Below are positions 8,046 through 15,786 of a stretch of 37,012 nt of DNA, piece by piece. The notes beneath the pieces were generated by a model that was given only the letters and a program-made list of their open reading frames with translations, was not told the origin of the DNA and made no database searches. Position numbers and translations under genes: made by a program. The stretch's first letter is position 1. Every line of letters starts with the position of its first letter. Source of the stretch: Oscillospiraceae bacterium (GTDB lineage: Bacteria > Bacillota > Clostridia > Oscillospirales > Oscillospiraceae); the NCBI GenBank assembly GCA_017524845.1, contig JAFXUU010000041.1, positions 1 to 37,012 on the forward strand. Reading direction: 5' to 3'.

Positions 8046-9877
8046 ACGAGGACAAGAGCTACGAGGGCCGGAAGATCGACCCGAAGACCTGGCGCACCAT
8101 CCTGCGCTTCGCCGCCGCCCGGAAGAGCGCCTTCCTCATCATCATGGGCGGGGGCATGCTGGCCGGGATCATCGACACGGCCATGTCCTTCATGTCCCGC
8201 TGGGCCATCGACGGCTTCATGATCCCCGGCAGCCGGGAGCACCTGGGGCTCTTCGCCCTGGCCGCCCTGGGCCTGCAGCTGCTCATGGCGGCGCTGACCC
8301 TGATCTACTGCCGCTGCGCCGGACGCCTGGAGGCGAACCTCAGCGCCGACGTGCGCAAGGCGGCCTACACCCGGCTCCAGAGCATGAGCCTGAGCTACTA
8401 CGACAAGACCAGCACCGGGCACCTGATCTCCCGCCTGACGAACGACGTCTCCCGCATCACGGAGATGGTCTCCTGGACCTGCATCGACCTGGGCTGGGGG
8501 ATCATGGCGGTGGCGGCGAGCCTCATCGCCATGTTCGCCGTGGACCTGAAGCTGGCCCTCATCACCGTCACGGCGGTGCCCGTGGTGGCCCTGCTGTCGG
8601 TGTGGTTCCAGAAGAAGATCCTCCACTACCAGCGGGTGACCCGCCGCCTCAACAGCATCATCACCTCCTCCGTGAACGAGGGCATCATGGGCGCCCAGAC
8701 CAGCAAGACCCTGAACCGGGAGGCCCTGAACAACGAGGAATTCAACGTCCAGACCGGGGATATGTTCCGGGCCTCCATGCGCTCGGCCACCATCTCCGCC
8801 ATCTACATGCCCCTGGCCAGCCTGGTCATCAGTCTGGTGACGGGCCTCATCCTCATCGCGGGCGGCCACGGCGTGCAGCGGGGCGTCCTCACCATCGGCA
8901 CCCTCAATTTCTTCATCAACATCGGCAACATGATGTTCGAGCCCATCCGCAACTTCGCCGGGATCTTCGCGGAGTTCCAGTCCTGCCAGGCCGCCGCGGA
9001 GCGGGTGGCAGACGTGCTTCTCAGCGAGAGCGAGATCGAGGACAGGCCGGAGGTGCTGGAGAAGTACGGGGATTTCTTCCATCCGAAAAAGGAGAATTGG
9101 GAGAAGATCCGGGGCGACGTGGACTTCGACCACGTTTCCTTCTGGTATCAGGAGGGGGAGGTCGTCCTGGAGGACTTCGACCTCCACGTGAAGGCCGGGG
9201 AGAACATCGCCCTGGTGGGGGAGACCGGCGGCGGCAAATCCACCATCGTCAACCTGGCCTGCCGCTTCTACGAGCCAAAGAAGGGCTGCATCCGCATCGA
9301 CGGCGTCGATTACCGGGAGCGGAGCCAGGCCTGGCTCCAGAGCAATCTGGGCTACGTGCTGCAGACGCCCCACCTCTTCTCCGGCAGCATCCTGGAAAAC
9401 ATCCGCTACGGCCGCCTGGAGGCCACCGACGAGGAGGTCATGGAGGCCGCCCGGGTGGTGGGGGCCGACGAGTTCATTCAAAAGCTGGAAAAGGGCTATG
9501 AGAGCGACGCCGGGGAGGGGGGCAGCAACATGTCCACGGGACAGAAGCAGCTCATCTCCTTCGCCCGGGCCATCCTGGCGGACCCCGCCATCTTCGTGCT
9601 GGACGAGGCCACCAGCTCCATCGACACGGAGACGGAGCAGCGCATCCAGGCGGCGGCGGACCGGCTCCTCCGGGGCCGCACCAGCTTCATCATCGCCCAC
9701 CGCCTCAGCACCGTCCGGAACGCCGACCGCATCCTGGTGATCGACGGCGGACGCATCCTGGAATCCGGGAGCCATCAGGAGCTGATGGCTAAGAAGGGCC
9801 GCTACTACGAGCTTTACCGCAACCAGTTCCGCCGGGAGCGCCTGGACGAATCCCTGCAGGAGCTGAACCGGGCCTGA
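8042..9877 (+). CDS. Heterodimeric ABC exporter, subunit with catalytic ATP site
   Basis: The protein is the second half-transporter, 611 residues, starting at a GTG that overlaps the previous stop. The membrane domain occupies about residues 20-330. Walker A GETGGGKST and Walker B FVLDEATSSID, with Glu522 in the catalytic position, are intact. The signature is MSTGQKQ (Ser498-Gln501) rather than LSGGQ. In the assembled dimer its altered signature would face the Asp519 subunit, giving one weak site. Its own Walker motifs would face the partner's canonical signature, giving one active site. This complementary pattern supports a true heterodimer rather than two separate exporters. Confidence 0.93.
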   Translation: MNEDKSYEGRKIDPKTWRTILRFAAARKSAFLIIMGGGMLAGIIDTAMSFMSRWAIDGFMIPGSREHLGLFALAALGLQLLMAALTLIYCRCAGRLEANLSADVRKAAYTRLQSMSLSYYDKTSTGHLISRLTNDVSRITEMVSWTCIDLGWGIMAVAASLIAMFAVDLKLALITVTAVPVVALLSVWFQKKILHYQRVTRRLNSIITSSVNEGIMGAQTSKTLNREALNNEEFNVQTGDMFRASMRSATISAIYMPLASLVISLVTGLILIAGGHGVQRGVLTIGTLNFFINIGNMMFEPIRNFAGIFAEFQSCQAAAERVADVLLSESEIEDRPEVLEKYGDFFHPKKENWEKIRGDVDFDHVSFWYQEGEVVLEDFDLHVKAGENIALVGETGGGKSTIVNLACRFYEPKKGCIRIDGVDYRERSQAWLQSNLGYVLQTPHLFSGSILENIRYGRLEATDEEVMEAARVVGADEFIQKLEKGYESDAGEGGSNMSTGQKQLISFARAILADPAIFVLDEATSSIDTETEQRIQAAADRLLRGRTSFIIAHRLSTVRNADRILVIDGGRILESGSHQELMAKKGRYYELYRNQFRRERLDESLQELNRA

Positions 9878-9901
9878 GGCCCGGACACGAGGAGGCGGGC
9901 T

Positions 9902-11023
9902 ATGGACCGGAAGCGCTGGATCTGCTTTCTCCTGCTGGCGGCGCTGCTGGCGGGGCTTGCCGCCCTGCCCATCGCCGCGGAGGACACGGTGTTTTTCACC
10001 GCCGTGAACAATACCCTGCTGGAGCTGGACGCGGCCACCATGCCCGTCATCTACTCCAGCCTGATCTACGTGCCCGGCACCCTCTTCAACAACCGCGCCC
10101 TGGACACCTACGCCTACTATTCCCGGGAATCCCAGATGGTCCTGATCTCCGACGGGGAGAAGATCCTCTATTTCGACATGAGCGCCGGGGACAGCTACGA
10201 CAACGAGGATACCCGCTACCGCTACGCCGCCCTCTACGTCAACGACACGGCCTACGTGCCCGCCTATTTCGTGGCGGAGTTCTTCGGCCTGGGCTATTCC
10301 TACATCCGCCGGGAGGGGCGGCATATCGTGCGCATCACCAAGGGCAGCGCCATGAGCGACGACGAGTTTTTCAGCGCCGCGTCCTCCCTCATGGAGACCC
10401 GGCTGAACCAGTATCTCAGCGCGGAAACGGCCGCCCCCACGCCCGCGGAGACGACGCCCGCGCCCACCCCCACGGCGACGGCCAGGCCCACCCCGCCGCC
10501 CACGGCGACGCCCACCCCGGATATCGACCGCAGCGGCGTGCGCGTGCGCCTCTGCTTCCTGGGCCTGAACGGGGGGAGCGGGGAAGTGCTCGACGCCCTG
10601 GACGGGACGAGCGCCTGCTTCTTCTGCACCGCGGAGGAGCTCTACGCCCACGCCGCCCTGGCCCGGCGGATCCTGGGGAGCGGCTGCAGCCTGGGGCTTC
10701 TCATTCGGGAGGACCCGGAGAAGGAATACCCGGCCTTCCACCGGGCCCTGCGGGACACCGCCATGGCCGCCTCCTTCCTGGCGGCCGGAACGGAGCTTGA
10801 CGAGGGGACGCGGCGGGCTGCGGAAAGCGCCGGGCTCTGCCTGGCTTCCCCCGGGACGCCCCATACGGACCTGGCCGGCTGCCGGCGGACCCTGGAGGCC
10901 GCCGCCGGGGGCTGCGACCTCCTGCTGGACGGGGATTTCGGGGATACGGAGCCGCTGCTGGCCCTGCTCGAACGGGATCATTACACCGTGGAAACGGTTT
11001 CGGAAGTGACATTGGGGAGATGA
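9902..11023 (+). CDS. Exported stalk-domain protein with degenerate polysaccharide-deacetylase-like domain
   Basis: The 373-residue protein has a signal peptide (residues 1-26, ending PIAA-ED). A copper-amine-oxidase-N-like stalk domain follows at about 30-165, including YVPAYFVAEFFGLGYSY. A Pro/Thr linker spans about 177-207. The C-terminal domain (209-373) has the spacing of a NodB polysaccharide deacetylase: a first strand VRVRLCFLGLNGG where TFDDG is expected, GEVLDALDGTSACFFCTAEEL where KATFFVTG is expected, and RRILGSGCSLGLL where EGHEIGNHT is expected. The metal-binding Asp and His residues are all absent, so it is probably a binding or structural domain. GAGGAGG precedes the ATG. It sits between the exporter and the glycosidase and overlaps the glycosidase start (ATGA). 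The pseudo-deacetylase assignment is inference from pattern. Confidence 0.72.
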   Translation: MDRKRWICFLLLAALLAGLAALPIAAEDTVFFTAVNNTLLELDAATMPVIYSSLIYVPGTLFNNRALDTYAYYSRESQMVLISDGEKILYFDMSAGDSYDNEDTRYRYAALYVNDTAYVPAYFVAEFFGLGYSYIRREGRHIVRITKGSAMSDDEFFSAASSLMETRLNQYLSAETAAPTPAETTPAPTPTATARPTPPPTATPTPDIDRSGVRVRLCFLGLNGGSGEVLDALDGTSACFFCTAEELYAHAALARRILGSGCSLGLLIREDPEKEYPAFHRALRDTAMAASFLAAGTELDEGTRRAAESAGLCLASPGTPHTDLAGCRRTLEAAAGGCDLLLDGDFGDTEPLLALLERDHYTVETVSEVTLGR

Positions 11024-13416
11024 ACGCCATGACCCACAGCATACCGCTCAACGAGAGCTGGGAATACCTGAAGGAGCCGTCCCCCGCCTTTTTCGAGGGC
11101 GAGGGGGAGGGGGAGACCGTCCGCCTGCCCCACACGGGGACGATGCTGCCTTATAATTATTCCGAGGAGCGGGACTATCAGTACCTGTCCGGCTATCGGA
11201 AAAAGCTCCGCCTGCCCCCGCTGGGCGAGGGGCGGCGGCTCTTCGTCACCTTCGACGGGGCGGCCCAGCGCAGCCGCCTCGTCTTCAACGGGGTCACCCT
11301 CCTGACCCACGCCTGCGGCTACACCGCCTTCACCGTGGAGCTGACGGCCCTGGCCGCGGAGGGGGAAAACGTCCTGGCCCTGGAGCTGGATTCCCGGGAG
11401 CAGCTGGACCAGCCCCCCTTCGGCAACGAGATCGATTACCTCACCTATCAGGGGATCTACCGGGGCTGCCGTCTGAGCCTCACCGGCCCGGAATTTATCG
11501 CGGACGTCTTCGCGCACACCGAGGGGACGGCCCTCACCGCGGAGGTGACGGACGTGGGCGGCGCTCCCTACGTGCGCCTGAAGCTCACGGACGGGGAGAA
11601 GGAGATCGCCTCCGAAACGGTGAGCCCCGACCGGGCGGCGGAGAGCACGCTGCCCCTTCCGGCGGGGCTGCCGGTGAAGCCGGAGGAATGCCGCCGCCGC
11701 GCCCTGCGCCTGGACTGCCCCGGCGTCCGCCGCTGGAGCCCGGAGCACCCCGTGCTCTACGACCTGACGGTCACCCTCCTGAACGGGGACGGGGAAGCGC
11801 TGGACGAAAAAACCCTGCGGGTGGGCTTCCGGGACGCGGAATTCCGCGCCGACGGCTTCTGGCTCAACGGGGAAAAGCTCGTCCTCCGGGGCCTGGACCG
11901 GCACCAGTCCTTCCCCTACGCGGGCTACGCCATGCCCGACGCCGTGCAGCGGCGGGACGCGGAGATCCTCCGGCGGGAGCTGGGCCTCAACGTCGTGCGC
12001 ACCTCCCACTATCCCCAGTCCCAGGCCTTCCTGGACCGCTGCGACGAGCTGGGCCTCCTGGTCTTCACGGAGATCCCCGGCTGGCAGCACATCGGCGGAG
12101 AGGCCTGGAAGGAGCAGGCCCTGCGGAACGTGGACGACATGGTGGCCCAGAACCGGAACCACCCCTCTGTGATCCTCTGGGGCGTGCGCATCAACGAATC
12201 CCCGGACGACGACGGGCTGTACAGGCGCACGAACGGGCGGGCCCGCGCCCTGGACCCCACCCGGCAGACGGGGGGCGTCCGCTGCTTCCGGCAGAGCCGG
12301 CTGCTGGAGGACGTGTACACCTACAACGATTTCATCCACCGGGGGGACAATCCCGGCCTCGCCCGGAAGGAGGACGTGGTGCCGGACCTGCGCGCTCCCT
12401 ATCTCGTGACGGAGTACAACGGCCACATGTTCCCCACCAAGATGAGCGACGACGAGCCTCACCGCCTGGCCCACGCCCTGCGCCACGCCCGGGTGCTGGA
12501 CGCCATGTATGCCCGGGAGGGCCTCTCCGGCTGCATCGGCTGGTGCGCCTTCGACTACAACACCCACCAGAACTTCGGCAGCGGCGACCGCATCTGCTAC
12601 CACGGCGTTATGGACATGTTCCGCAACCCGAAGCCCGCCGCCGCGGTCTATGCCTCCCAGGCGGAGGGGGACTGCGTGCTGGAGCTGAGCGGGACCCTGG
12701 ATAAGGGAGACTGGCCGGCCTCGGAGCTCACGGAGGTCTGGGCCTTCACCAACGCCGACGCCGTCCGGCTCAGCCGGGACGGGGTCCTCCTGCGGGAGTT
12801 CCTGCCCGACCGGGCGGCCTTCCCCCATCTGCCCCATCCCCCCGTGCGCATAGACGATTTCTCCGGCCCCGAGCTGGCGGAAAAGGAGAAGCTCAGCCCC
12901 GAGGCCGCCGCCCTTCTCCGGGAGCTCTGGGCCGCCCAAAGCCGGGACGGGGAGACGGGGACCCTCCTCCGCACCCTGAAGCGGAAGTGGGGCGTCACGC
13001 CGGAGAAGGCGGAGGAGCTCCGCGCCCGCTGGGCCTGGCCCCGGTCCGGCGGCCCCGTCTACCGCTTCGAGGCGGTGAAGGACGGGAAGGTCCTAAAGAC
13101 CGTCGTCTGCGAGAGCGTCCACAGCGTCTCCCTCCGCCTGGAGGCGGACGCCTCCGTCCTCCGGGAGGAGGGGAGCTGGACGGCCTGCGAGGTGCGCATC
13201 ACCGCCGAGGACCAGAACGGGAACCGCCTGTGGTACGCCGCCGACGCCCTCCGGCTGGAGGTCGAGGGGCCTCTGGAGCTCATCGGCCCCGACTGCGTCC
13301 CCCTGCGGGGCGGCGCCGCGGGCGTGTGGCTCCGCAGCACCGGGGAAAAGGGCGAAGGGAAGCTCCGGGTGCGGGGCCTGGGGCCGGAGCGGGAGCTCGC
13401 CTTCACCGTGGAATGA
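11020..13416 (+). CDS. Glycoside hydrolase family 2 enzyme (beta-galactosidase-like)
   Basis: The protein has 798 residues and would hydrolyse a beta-linked glycoside by a retaining mechanism. The jelly-roll sugar-binding domain covers about residues 10-150, an immunoglobulin-like domain about 155-270, and the catalytic barrel about 275-550. The last 240 residues are an accessory region. The acid/base Glu393 lies in WGVRINES and the nucleophile Glu465 in VTEYNG. RTSHYPQSQAFLDRCDELGL is typical of the family. No signal peptide is seen, so the enzyme is cytoplasmic. The Asn-x-Lys motif of gut beta-glucuronidases is not visible, which argues for a galactosidase or related activity. The start overlaps the previous stop as ATGA; an ATG at 11029 is an alternative. 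Confidence 0.92.
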   Translation: MNAMTHSIPLNESWEYLKEPSPAFFEGEGEGETVRLPHTGTMLPYNYSEERDYQYLSGYRKKLRLPPLGEGRRLFVTFDGAAQRSRLVFNGVTLLTHACGYTAFTVELTALAAEGENVLALELDSREQLDQPPFGNEIDYLTYQGIYRGCRLSLTGPEFIADVFAHTEGTALTAEVTDVGGAPYVRLKLTDGEKEIASETVSPDRAAESTLPLPAGLPVKPEECRRRALRLDCPGVRRWSPEHPVLYDLTVTLLNGDGEALDEKTLRVGFRDAEFRADGFWLNGEKLVLRGLDRHQSFPYAGYAMPDAVQRRDAEILRRELGLNVVRTSHYPQSQAFLDRCDELGLLVFTEIPGWQHIGGEAWKEQALRNVDDMVAQNRNHPSVILWGVRINESPDDDGLYRRTNGRARALDPTRQTGGVRCFRQSRLLEDVYTYNDFIHRGDNPGLARKEDVVPDLRAPYLVTEYNGHMFPTKMSDDEPHRLAHALRHARVLDAMYAREGLSGCIGWCAFDYNTHQNFGSGDRICYHGVMDMFRNPKPAAAVYASQAEGDCVLELSGTLDKGDWPASELTEVWAFTNADAVRLSRDGVLLREFLPDRAAFPHLPHPPVRIDDFSGPELAEKEKLSPEAAALLRELWAAQSRDGETGTLLRTLKRKWGVTPEKAEELRARWAWPRSGGPVYRFEAVKDGKVLKTVVCESVHSVSLRLEADASVLREEGSWTACEVRITAEDQNGNRLWYAADALRLEVEGPLELIGPDCVPLRGGAAGVWLRSTGEKGEGKLRVRGLGPERELAFTVE

Positions 13417-13468
13417 TCCGAAGACACACGACGAACAAAACAGACAGGAAGATTAGAGGAAACGACCG

Positions 13469-14896
13469 ATGACTACGGGCATCAATTTCTGGGACGGGCA
13501 GGTCTGGGCCTTCATCGTCACGATGTTCTATCTCTTCGCGGCCATGATCGCGGCCAACACCCTGCGCAACACCATCCGGCCTCTGCGGCTGCTGATGATC
13601 CCCAGCTCCGTGCTGGGCGGCCTCCTGCTGCTGCTGGTATCCTTCATTTACAAGGAGGTCAGCGGCAGGGCCCTGATCCCCACCGTGACCCTGGAAATGC
13701 TCACCTACCACGGCCTGGGCCTGGGCTTCGTGGCCATGGCCCTGCGGAACATCGAAAAGAAGCAGGACAGCCGCAGCCGCTCCGGGGCCTTCGACGCGGG
13801 GGCGACGGTGGTCTCCGGCTACCTCATCCAGGCCGTGGCGGGCCTGGTGATCTCCCTCGCGTGCCACTATCTGCTCAAGAGCTTCTGGGCCTCCGGCCTG
13901 CTGCTGCCCATGGGCTACGGCCAGGGCCCCGGCCAGGCCTACAACTGGGGCCACAACTACGAAGCGCTCTACGGCTTCACCGGCGGCACCAGCTTCGGCC
14001 TCACCGTGGCGGCCATGGGCTTCATCTCCGCCAGCGTGGGCGGCGTCGTCTACCTCAACGGCCTCCGGCGCAGGGGGATCCTGAAGGCGGCGGGCAGCGG
14101 CTTCCAGGAGAGCGAGGAGCTGACGAAGGAGCACTACGGCGGGAAAAACGAGATCCCCCTGGCGGAATCCATGGACAAGTTCACCGTGCAGCTGGCCCTG
14201 GTGTTCATCGCCTACATCGCCGCCTACCTCTTCATGAAGGGCATCGACCTCCTGATCGAGACGGGGAAGCTGGGCAGCTTCGGCTTCAACACCGTGCGCC
14301 CCCTGATCTGGGGCTTCAACTTCCTCTTCGGCACCGTCTTCGCCATCCTGGAGAGGCTGATCCTCCGGGGCCTCCGAAAGAAGGGCGTGATCCGCAGGGA
14401 GTATACCAACGTCTTCATGCAGAACCGCATCGCGGGCTTCATGTTCGACCTGATGGTGGTGGCCTCCATCGCGGCCATCAACCTCTCCGCCTTCACAGAG
14501 CGGAAGTTCATCGTGCCGCTGAGCATCATCTGCGTGGCCGGGGCCGTCGTCACCTATTTCTATCTCCGCTTCCTCTGCCCCCGGGTCTTCCCGGGCTATC
14601 CCCACGAGGCCTTCCTCAGCCTCTACGGCATGCAGACCGGCACCGCCAGCACCGGCGTTATCCTCCTCCGGGAGATGGACCCCAATTTCGAGACCCAGGC
14701 CAGCGACAACATCGTGTATCACCAGCCCTGGGCCATCGTCTTCGGCTTCCCCATGCTCCTGCTCCTGCCCGTGGCGGCCCAGAGCGTCGTCAAGGGCTGG
14801 GTCACCCTGCTCATCCTCGTCGCCCTCTTCGCCGTCATGCAGCTCATCGTCTTCCGGAAGCTGATCTTCCGGCGAAAAAAGAAGGGGAAGGGCTGA
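13469..14896 (+). CDS. GltS-type sodium/glutamate symporter family protein
   Basis: The protein is an integral membrane carrier of 475 residues, somewhat longer than E. coli GltS (401). About ten or more hydrophobic segments run from residue 10 to the C-terminus. The family hallmark GYGQGPGQA is at about residues 149-157, followed by YGFTGGTSFGLTVAAMGF. A second similar re-entrant-type segment occurs near MQTGTASTGVILLREMD. Known GltS proteins exchange sodium and glutamate; longer clostridial members may carry other dicarboxylates. AGAGGAAA precedes the ATG. The gap to the glycosidase gene is only 52 bp, so it is probably the last gene of the exporter operon. No clear terminator follows; a CCGCCGCGGCGG palindrome lies at 14915-14926. 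Confidence 0.85.
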   Translation: MTTGINFWDGQVWAFIVTMFYLFAAMIAANTLRNTIRPLRLLMIPSSVLGGLLLLLVSFIYKEVSGRALIPTVTLEMLTYHGLGLGFVAMALRNIEKKQDSRSRSGAFDAGATVVSGYLIQAVAGLVISLACHYLLKSFWASGLLLPMGYGQGPGQAYNWGHNYEALYGFTGGTSFGLTVAAMGFISASVGGVVYLNGLRRRGILKAAGSGFQESEELTKEHYGGKNEIPLAESMDKFTVQLALVFIAYIAAYLFMKGIDLLIETGKLGSFGFNTVRPLIWGFNFLFGTVFAILERLILRGLRKKGVIRREYTNVFMQNRIAGFMFDLMVVASIAAINLSAFTERKFIVPLSIICVAGAVVTYFYLRFLCPRVFPGYPHEAFLSLYGMQTGTASTGVILLREMDPNFETQASDNIVYHQPWAIVFGFPMLLLLPVAAQSVVKGWVTLLILVALFAVMQLIVFRKLIFRRKKKGKG

Positions 14897-14949
14897 GCCC
14901 CCCTCTCCCCGGGGCCGCCGCGGCGGGCGTCGAAAGTGTGAATTGAGTG

Positions 14950-14978
14950 TTGAATTGCGGCGGCGGTTGTGATATGCT
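14950..14978 (+). promoter_or_regulatory. Promoter for xpt
   Basis: TTGAAT (14950-14955) and TATGCT (14973-14978) are separated by 17 bp. The predicted start, near 14985, leaves a leader of only about 20 nt, too short for a riboswitch in front of xpt. Confidence 0.65.
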
Positions 14979-15005
14979 GATTCCGTTTCAGAGGAGGCGA
15001 AGCTC

Positions 15006-15578
15006 GTGCAGCTGCTGGAGGAGCGGATCCGCCGGGAGGGCAGGGTCCGGGAGGGCGACGTGCTGAAGGTGGACAGCTTTCTCAACCACCAGATGGACGT
15101 GAGCCTGTTCGAGGCCATGGGGAGGGAATGGAAGCGCCTGTTCGACGGGTGCGGCGTCAACAAGATCCTCACCATCGAGGCCTCCGGCATCGGCATGGCC
15201 TGCATCGCCGCCCAGTCCTTCCACTGCCCGGTGGTCTTCGCCAAGAAGACGGAGACGAAAAACATCGCGGGCGAGGTCTACCGGACCTCCGTCCGCTCCT
15301 ACACCCACGGCCGCGTCTACGACGTGATCGTGTCGAAGGATTATCTCGGCCCGGAGGACAGGCTGCTGCTGATCGACGATTTTCTGGCCAACGGGGCCGC
15401 CCTCAGCGCCCTGCTGGACCTGGCCATGATGGCCGGGGCCGAGGTGGTGGGCGCGGGTATCGCCATCGAGAAGGCGTATCAGCCCGGGGGCGAGCTCATC
15501 CGGGGCCGGGGCGTCCGGGTGGAGTCCCTGGCCCGCATCCGGGCCATGAGCGAGGAAGGCGGCATCGAGTTCTGCTGA
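15006..15578 (+). CDS. xpt: Xanthine phosphoribosyltransferase
   Basis: The enzyme converts xanthine and PRPP to XMP in cytoplasmic purine salvage. The 190-residue protein starts at GTG 15006 behind GAGGAGG. The N-terminus has VREGDVLKVDSFLNHQMD, characteristic of Xpt. The PRPP-binding loop is LLLIDDFLANGAA at about residues 118-130. The specificity segment YTHGRVYDVIVSKDYL comes before it. Length equals that of B. subtilis Xpt (about 190-194). A guanine riboswitch follows 29 nt after its stop and controls the next genes, so xpt is upstream of the purine sensor rather than under it. Confidence 0.95.
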   Translation: MQLLEERIRREGRVREGDVLKVDSFLNHQMDVSLFEAMGREWKRLFDGCGVNKILTIEASGIGMACIAAQSFHCPVVFAKKTETKNIAGEVYRTSVRSYTHGRVYDVIVSKDYLGPEDRLLLIDDFLANGAALSALLDLAMMAGAEVVGAGIAIEKAYQPGGELIRGRGVRVESLARIRAMSEEGGIEFC

Positions 15579-15606
15579 AGCGCACAATCGAATATCGGTC
15601 GATATC

Positions 15607-15675
15607 GTCGGTATAATTCAAAAGATCTGGTTTTGAAGTCTCTACCCGGCCGCCGGAAACGGCCGGACTATCGGC
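15607..15675 (+). promoter_or_regulatory. Purine riboswitch, guanine class
   Basis: The aptamer is recognisable in full. P1 pairs GTCGGTA (15607-15613) with TATCGGC (15669-15675). P2 is CAAAA/TTTTG closing loop GATCTGG. The junction is AGTCTCTACC. P3 is CGGCCG on both sides of loop CCGGAAA, and J3/1 reads GGACTAT. The base that pairs with the ligand (position 74 of the B. subtilis xpt aptamer) is C, at 15668. This predicts guanine/hypoxanthine rather than adenine. Terminator hairpins follow, so ligand should switch the downstream nucleoside importer off. No convincing promoter was found between the xpt stop and the aptamer; readthrough from xpt is likely. Confidence 0.93.
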
Positions 15676-15679
15676 ATTC

Positions 15680-15742
15680 GGCGGAAGGCGCGGGCCTTCC
15701 GCCCTCAACTGCTGAAAAGGGGAGACGGGGTCTCCTCTTTTT
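15680..15742 (+). terminator. Expression platform of the guanine riboswitch: two hairpins and a T-run
   Basis: A 10-bp hairpin (15680-15689 with 15694-15703, loop GCGG) starts just after P1. A second stem (15719-15726 with 15730-15737, extended by AAAA/TTTT) is followed by TTTTTATATTT, a classical intrinsic terminator. It ends 45 nt before the BMP lipoprotein start. I could not define the antiterminator pairing with certainty. Confidence 0.8.
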
Positions 15743-15786
15743 ATATTTCGTAATCACAAAAACGAAAGGATATGGAGGACAGAAAA

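Noticed and set aside
7988..10981. A 997-codon open frame on the minus strand opposite the exporter and stalk-protein genes
   Set aside because: It is antisense to clearly recognisable ABC exporter genes. Its product is Gly/Ala/Arg/His-rich without motifs, the typical shadow of GC-rich coding DNA.
10981..12939. A 652-codon minus-strand open frame opposite the GH2 gene
   Set aside because: It is antisense to a family-2 glycosidase with both catalytic Glu residues and shows no family signature or ribosome-binding site.
11020..13416. GH2 gene as a gut beta-glucuronidase
   Set aside because: The Asn-x-Lys carboxylate-recognition motif expected after the nucleophile is not visible. Only a general GH2 call is safe.
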